Assembly (NCBI GenBank): GCA_037102815.1
Contig: BTPP01000011.1
Location: 434,001-498,000 of the forward strand
Origin: Neurospora intermedia
Taxonomy: Eukaryota > Ascomycota > Sordariomycetes > Sordariales > Sordariaceae
Length of the DNA stretch: 64,000 nt
Direction of reading: 5' to 3'
This document shows positions 59,981 to 64,000 of the stretch, piece by piece (the stretch's first letter is position 1; each line of letters opens with the position of its first letter). The position numbers and the translations under genes are program-made. The notes beneath the pieces are model-generated. The model was not told the DNA's origin, did no database searches, and saw nothing but the letters and a program-made list of their open reading frames with translations.

Positions 59981-60640
59981 GGAAAATCCAGAGATTTGGG
60001 CGCTTCCAAGTTACTGCTAGGGGCTCTGTCACCTACATCTAGCTCTACTGTTCATGGAAGTTTGCTTTACCTCGGTGTTGCCATGAGAGGGAACGAGCTG
60101 CCAGGGACATGCAGAAACAGGGTGTGTTAAAGATGGACTGAAGGGGAAACTCAAATCAGCACAGATGAAGCAAAGTGTAAGAGTGGCAGATGACTAAGGA
60201 ATATAACAGAAATCGGAGAGAGCCGCGTTGCCAACACACAAGCTTTTTGCGTGATGTTCTTGCATTCCTTTTATCGGTAGAGTCGTTTATATCAACGGTT
60301 CCTGCTTCAGCATCCGGATAACATCCGTGGTTGCGGCCCACTTATCTCTTGGTCGGGTCGTATGAGCTGAGGGAATAAATGGAAAGAAGATCCGCAGGGC
60401 ATTCAACAGCAGGCGGAAGTGACGTTCAAGAGCAGACAACCAGTCCAAATAGCAAGAGCGTTCACACCGGGATGGATGGGGGTATATCTGTGATTGGAGT
60501 CCATCCAGTTCCCTTCGGCCCACTTCATTTACTTGTTCGTGCTGTAACCTCTTTCAGCTCGTTATCCATCACAATCCAAGGTCATTATCGGTCATCATTA
60601 TACCTGAATATCTTTGTCTTCCACTCTCTTATCCACCACC
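59981..60640. other. Intergenic region, no supported gene
   Basis: 3' flank of the short copy and promoter of the long-tailed gene. The leader just before 60,641 is C/T-rich (TCCACCACC before the ATG). Confidence 0.45.
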
Positions 60641-62506
60641 ATGGAGGACATTTTTCGACCTTGGACCCTTGCAGGCTGTTTCATGACGCCCGACCTTTTT
60701 CCTCCTCTCTTGTACTATGTGCGACATGGAACATCCCATACTCTGTTTGGGCCCAACGGCGACATTTTCACCGAAAACCCAGAGAAGAGTCTTAAGATCT
60801 CTTCCCGTGACGAGCTGGAAATGTTAGTCCGTGGGCATCTCAACTGGCAGACCAGGGGACCAAGCTTCTTCATCTCGACCTTTTTCGACAAGAGGGAGGC
60901 GTGGCGCTGGGCTCTGGAGCGCGAACCCATGGCGGTTTTGTACACGATCGATTCACGACGACTGCCCGTTCCTTGGCCGGTAGTTTGCGCCGGAGTCCAC
61001 ACTCAGAACACACTTGATTCCGACTTCTTGTTTCTATCTTATATACCAAGCCAGGCTATCATCCGCATAGACACCGTCCGTCCTCATCTCCCGCAAGGCC
61101 TGGCTTCTGGCGATTATCCGAACCCTCCCACACCACCCACACGTGGATTTGTCCCTCCTCCTCCACCATATATCGAGCCCACTCCTGGGCCCCATGTCCG
61201 ATTTGCATTCCCGCCGCAAATAATCGCGTCACCGCCACAGTACTGGGCACCGCAGCACTTCTCGTCACCGCCGTATACCACACCCGGGCGGTACATCACG
61301 CCTGTGCCGCCTGTCGAACCCCCTCCTCAGGTTCCCGCTGTCAACGAAACATATGCCACGTCTGAGCCCGATAACGCGGATAGGGCCGAACTGGATCCTT
61401 TGCCAGCGTCGTCTTCCACGTTACCGCCACGTACCCCGCCACCGCAAAGTACGCCAGGTCAGATTGTCGAACCCCCTCCTCAGCTCTTACCTCAGATCCA
61501 GAATGAGACGGCTGTGTCCGAGCTGCCGGTTCCTTCGGGGACGGAACCAGCTAGTGCGTCCAATTTGGAGCCGGGTGTTGAGCCCCAGCCAGAGCTCATA
61601 CCAAGTCAGCTTGTCGAGTCCCTTCCTCAGTTCTCACCTCAGCTCCAGAATGAGACGACTGTGTCCGCGCTGCCGGTCTCTTTGGCGGCGGAACCACACT
61701 TTGCGTCCGATCCGGAGCCGGGTGTCGAACTCCAACCAGAGCTGAACCCCGAGGTAGACTCTGAGGCCACTGCTGCGCCTGAGCCGGAGATACCCAATGG
61801 CATGCCTGGGACACCCAACGGCGTGCTCCAATCTCTCCCCATACGACTTCTCCAGTCCAATTTTGGGACGCCTCCCGGTACCGGATTGGGAATTAATTTC
61901 TTTGCAACGGATTACGGAGAGACTCCCGAGTCGCCCCGTTCAGAGCAAGCTGTCGACTCCAACCGGGAGGCGCCTGCAACTAACGGGATTCATATCAACG
62001 GCGTAACTGGGACACCCAACGGCGTACCTGGAATACCCAACGGCGTGCCTGGGACAACCAACGGCTTATCTCCGACATTTGTCCAGACTCTCCCCATACG
62101 ACTTGCCCAGTCCAATCCTGGGATGACTAACGGGATTCATATCAACGGCGTGCCGGGGACAACCAACGGCGTATCTGGGACATTTGTCCAGGCTCTCCCC
62201 ATACGACTTGCCCAGTCCAATCCTGGGATGACTAACGGGATTCATGTCAACGGCGTACATGGGACACCCAACGGCGTGCCGGGGACACCTGCTCAGTCTC
62301 TCCCCGTACCAGTTGTCCAGTCCAATCCTGGGACGCCTCCCGGTACCAGATTTGGAATCAATTTCTTTGCGACGGATTACTCGGAGACTCCCTCTCCCGA
62401 GCCCCCCCATTCTGAGCAAGCTGTCAACTCCAACCCGGAGGTGCATGTACCTCTAACTAACGGGACTAACGGGTTTCATATCAATTTCTTTGCGGAGGAC
62501 TACTAA
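60641..62506 (+). CDS. DUF7587-like domain with long Pro-rich repeat tail
   Basis: A single exon of 621 residues. Residues about 20-150 form the domain: YYVRHGTSH, H-L-N-W, FFISTFFD, A-W-R-W, VLYTIDSRRLP and a variant D-F-L-F-L-x2-IP, where Asp stands in place of the Glu found in the other copies. A Pro-rich spacer follows (FVPPPPPY, PPYTTPGRY, VEPPPQ) with two diverged copies of a block containing QIQNET/QLQNET and PxPELIPSQ-type words. The last 200 residues repeat G-[TI]-x-N-G-V, [LV]PIRLxQSNPG, TNGIHINGV and GINFFATDY-ETP units, ending HINFFAEDY. No signal peptide or membrane span is visible. The tail is probably disordered and may vary in repeat number between strains. The ATG at 60641 (ACCATGG) is chosen over a non-ATG upstream start. 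Confidence 0.85.
   Translation: MEDIFRPWTLAGCFMTPDLFPPLLYYVRHGTSHTLFGPNGDIFTENPEKSLKISSRDELEMLVRGHLNWQTRGPSFFISTFFDKREAWRWALEREPMAVLYTIDSRRLPVPWPVVCAGVHTQNTLDSDFLFLSYIPSQAIIRIDTVRPHLPQGLASGDYPNPPTPPTRGFVPPPPPYIEPTPGPHVRFAFPPQIIASPPQYWAPQHFSSPPYTTPGRYITPVPPVEPPPQVPAVNETYATSEPDNADRAELDPLPASSSTLPPRTPPPQSTPGQIVEPPPQLLPQIQNETAVSELPVPSGTEPASASNLEPGVEPQPELIPSQLVESLPQFSPQLQNETTVSALPVSLAAEPHFASDPEPGVELQPELNPEVDSEATAAPEPEIPNGMPGTPNGVLQSLPIRLLQSNFGTPPGTGLGINFFATDYGETPESPRSEQAVDSNREAPATNGIHINGVTGTPNGVPGIPNGVPGTTNGLSPTFVQTLPIRLAQSNPGMTNGIHINGVPGTTNGVSGTFVQALPIRLAQSNPGMTNGIHVNGVHGTPNGVPGTPAQSLPVPVVQSNPGTPPGTRFGINFFATDYSETPSPEPPHSEQAVNSNPEVHVPLTNGTNGFHINFFAEDY
61780..62506 (+). repeat. Coding minisatellite in the C-terminal tail
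   Basis: Direct DNA repeats underlie the protein repeats. The string CTCCCCATACGACTT occurs at three places (starting near 61836, 62088 and 62196), ACCCAACGGCGT-type words recur, and a TTTCTTTGC block with a following GA(T/C)TAC codon pair occurs three times (near 61907, 62364 and 62489). Confidence 0.8.
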
Positions 62507-63168
62507 ATGGTACGCTAAGTAAAGTACGCCCTTGATACTGCGCCAGTCATACATGATGTCTTGCTGATGCGAACCGTTGAGGCACGTTGTAGTCTTTGGA
62601 CCGAGCATACCCTCCCGGATGATACGTGCATGCTCGTGGGTGTAGGCGATCTGTTCTCTTGTGGACAAGAACATGCTCTTTAGCTGGAGGATGCTGATGT
62701 GTCTGGGCGACAGGGTGCCTTCTTGCTGCGAAGTGACACGTTCTTAGCATATTATATCAAGTATAGGGCGAGGTATGTTTGAATATTTGAGTATCGGTCG
62801 CTTCGTTTGATCCTTGGGACATGTCCAGCTGACCTTTCTTGCACTAGATTCATGCCCAGCGTACCAGATGAGCGCATTGAGTTATTCACACAAACATCGC
62901 TGGATATTGATGTTAAAACTTTGTGGAAGTAATCTTGTATGAAGCCACAGCTACTTCTCGCTTCTTCTTAGTAGGTAGCGAATGACTACATGGTATTTTC
63001 CAGTTTTTCTTGCTCCGCAGCAGAAGTATCATGATAAAACAGCGCTGGAACAGCAGTAAGAGTAAAGTATCTCTTGCACGACAAGAACTCGTAACAAGTA
63101 CCAATGGTCCACGAGCCAAACATCTCAGCCGATAGCCTTGATCTCAGCTACGTCTAGACCTCACACCA
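62507..63168. other. Intergenic region between convergent genes
   Basis: Lies between the plus-strand long-tailed gene and the minus-strand gene ending at 63,169. No supported gene. Confidence 0.5.
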
Positions 63169-64000
63169 TCAAGGTTTACCCAGCGCAAGTCCATCCCCTC
63201 CTCCATACTCAAACAATGCAAACTCCACCGTCTTCCTCGCAAGTTCCTCCTCCTCCACCAACCCCTCCCGCTCCGCAAACCACTTCTCGATCAACTGCTC
63301 CTCCTGCTCATGCCGCTTCTCCAACCACTCATCATAATCCATATCCATATCCTCCCCCTCCCTCCTTATCTCTTTAGCGCGCGCGACAGCCACCTTCCCC
63401 CTCCGCTTCAACGCCAAATACCTCTCCTTCCATGCCACCCTTTCTTCCAGAGTAGCCATATCTCTTCCATCCTCTTCGTCCCCATCTTTCCCCTCCCCTT
63501 TTTCTCTCCTCTTTTTCTCCGTAGCTTTGACCCTCTGGTCCATCTCATCAAGAAACAACCGCATCAGTCCATCGTCTGTGTTCTCGTCGCCTGCGTACCC
63601 GCGCAAGACCTTGATGTACCGCTGCGTGACGTCGCCTGTCTCGGGGTCATGTACCGTGTAATCCTTGTGCCGCCAGATCTCGTATGGGTGTTGGACGCCG
63701 AAGCAGCGTTGGATGGATTCGATTACTTGCCGGGCTTGGGGAGTGCATTGGATGCGGGCGACGCCGCCTAGGGGGTAGTCGCGTTGGCGGAGGGTGATTG
63801 TGTAATGGGTGGAGGGGGTGCCTCTAGAGGGGTTGGGAGAGGGGTTGGAAATGGGGGCATTGGGAGCTGGATGTTGGGTGGTTGTGGTTGTGGTTGTGGA
63901 AAGTCGGGGTTTGGGAGTTTTGGTTGGGCGGGAGCCGGGATTGGGGGTGATGGTGATGGTGGCGCCGGTTTCGTCTAGTTGGATTGCTCGTAACTTCCGG
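63169..64000 (-). CDS. Unrecognised protein, 3' part (cut by window edge)
   Basis: The minus-strand frame is open from the right edge of the window (codons from 63999) to the stop at 63169-63171, giving at least 276 residues without a visible start. It reads a Thr/Pro-rich low-complexity part (TTTTTTTQHP), then a folded-looking stretch with RQRDYPLGG, ARIQCTPQARQVIESIQRC, YEIWRHKDYTVHD and GDVTQRYIKVLRG. A highly charged segment with EKKRREKGEGKDGDEEDGRD and EERVAWKERYLALKRR follows, probably helical or coiled, and it ends ALGKP. Low-complexity plus-strand frames across it are shadows. I recognise no family; no signal peptide can be judged because the N-terminus is missing. Confidence 0.7.
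   Translation of the reverse strand, partial: RKLRAIQLDETGATITITPNPGSRPTKTPKPRLSTTTTTTTQHPAPNAPISNPSPNPSRGTPSTHYTITLRQRDYPLGGVARIQCTPQARQVIESIQRCFGVQHPYEIWRHKDYTVHDPETGDVTQRYIKVLRGYAGDENTDDGLMRLFLDEMDQRVKATEKKRREKGEGKDGDEEDGRDMATLEERVAWKERYLALKRRGKVAVARAKEIRREGEDMDMDYDEWLEKRHEQEEQLIEKWFAEREGLVEEEELARKTVEFALFEYGGGDGLALGKP

Overview
The window looks like nuclear DNA of a filamentous ascomycete, most probably a Neurospora or Sordaria relative. The genes carry short introns (51-107 nt in most calls) with GTAAGT/GTATGT-type donors and CTAAC/CTGAC branch points. Codon use is C-rich at third positions, intergenic spaces are long and rich in microsatellites, and one end is a large block with the CpA-depleted, TpA-rich signature of repeat-induced point mutation (RIP). 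The species call is inference; no marker gene settles it.

Layout. Positions 1 to about 14,840 are a RIP-degraded relic block. It holds no convincing gene but several tandem arrays and a recurring palindrome. The block ends abruptly, and 14,850-20,700 is ordinary-composition DNA without a gene I can support. From 21,341 to 46,434 lie conserved, mostly single-domain genes: a C2H2 zinc-finger regulator, a mitochondrial tricarboxylate carrier (Ctp1 type), a Cbp6/UQCC2-like complex III assembly factor, a Bsd2-like membrane adaptor, a protein-L-isoaspartate O-methyltransferase and a Ptr2-type peptide transporter. Several small, low-complexity Ser/Gly/Thr-rich ORFs lie between them. The last 14 kb (50,016-62,506) is a same-strand run of related genes sharing one domain of about 130-160 residues. 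An eighth copy of the domain sits on the minus strand at 28,816-30,087. The window ends in the 3' part of an unrecognised minus-strand gene.

The most interesting system is this domain family (I believe fungal DUF7587, name from memory). Eight copies are visible. Six are followed by an intron in the same phase. One copy is cut by a 513-bp element with 63-bp inverted repeats and an 8-bp target duplication, one ends in an early stop just before a preserved-looking intron, one gene appears to join two domains, and one has a roughly 450-residue repetitive tail. Conserved positions in the domain recall the layout of ADP-ribosyltransferase folds; that is a hypothesis to be tested by structure prediction. 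The window shows no direct functional link between this cluster and the housekeeping genes.
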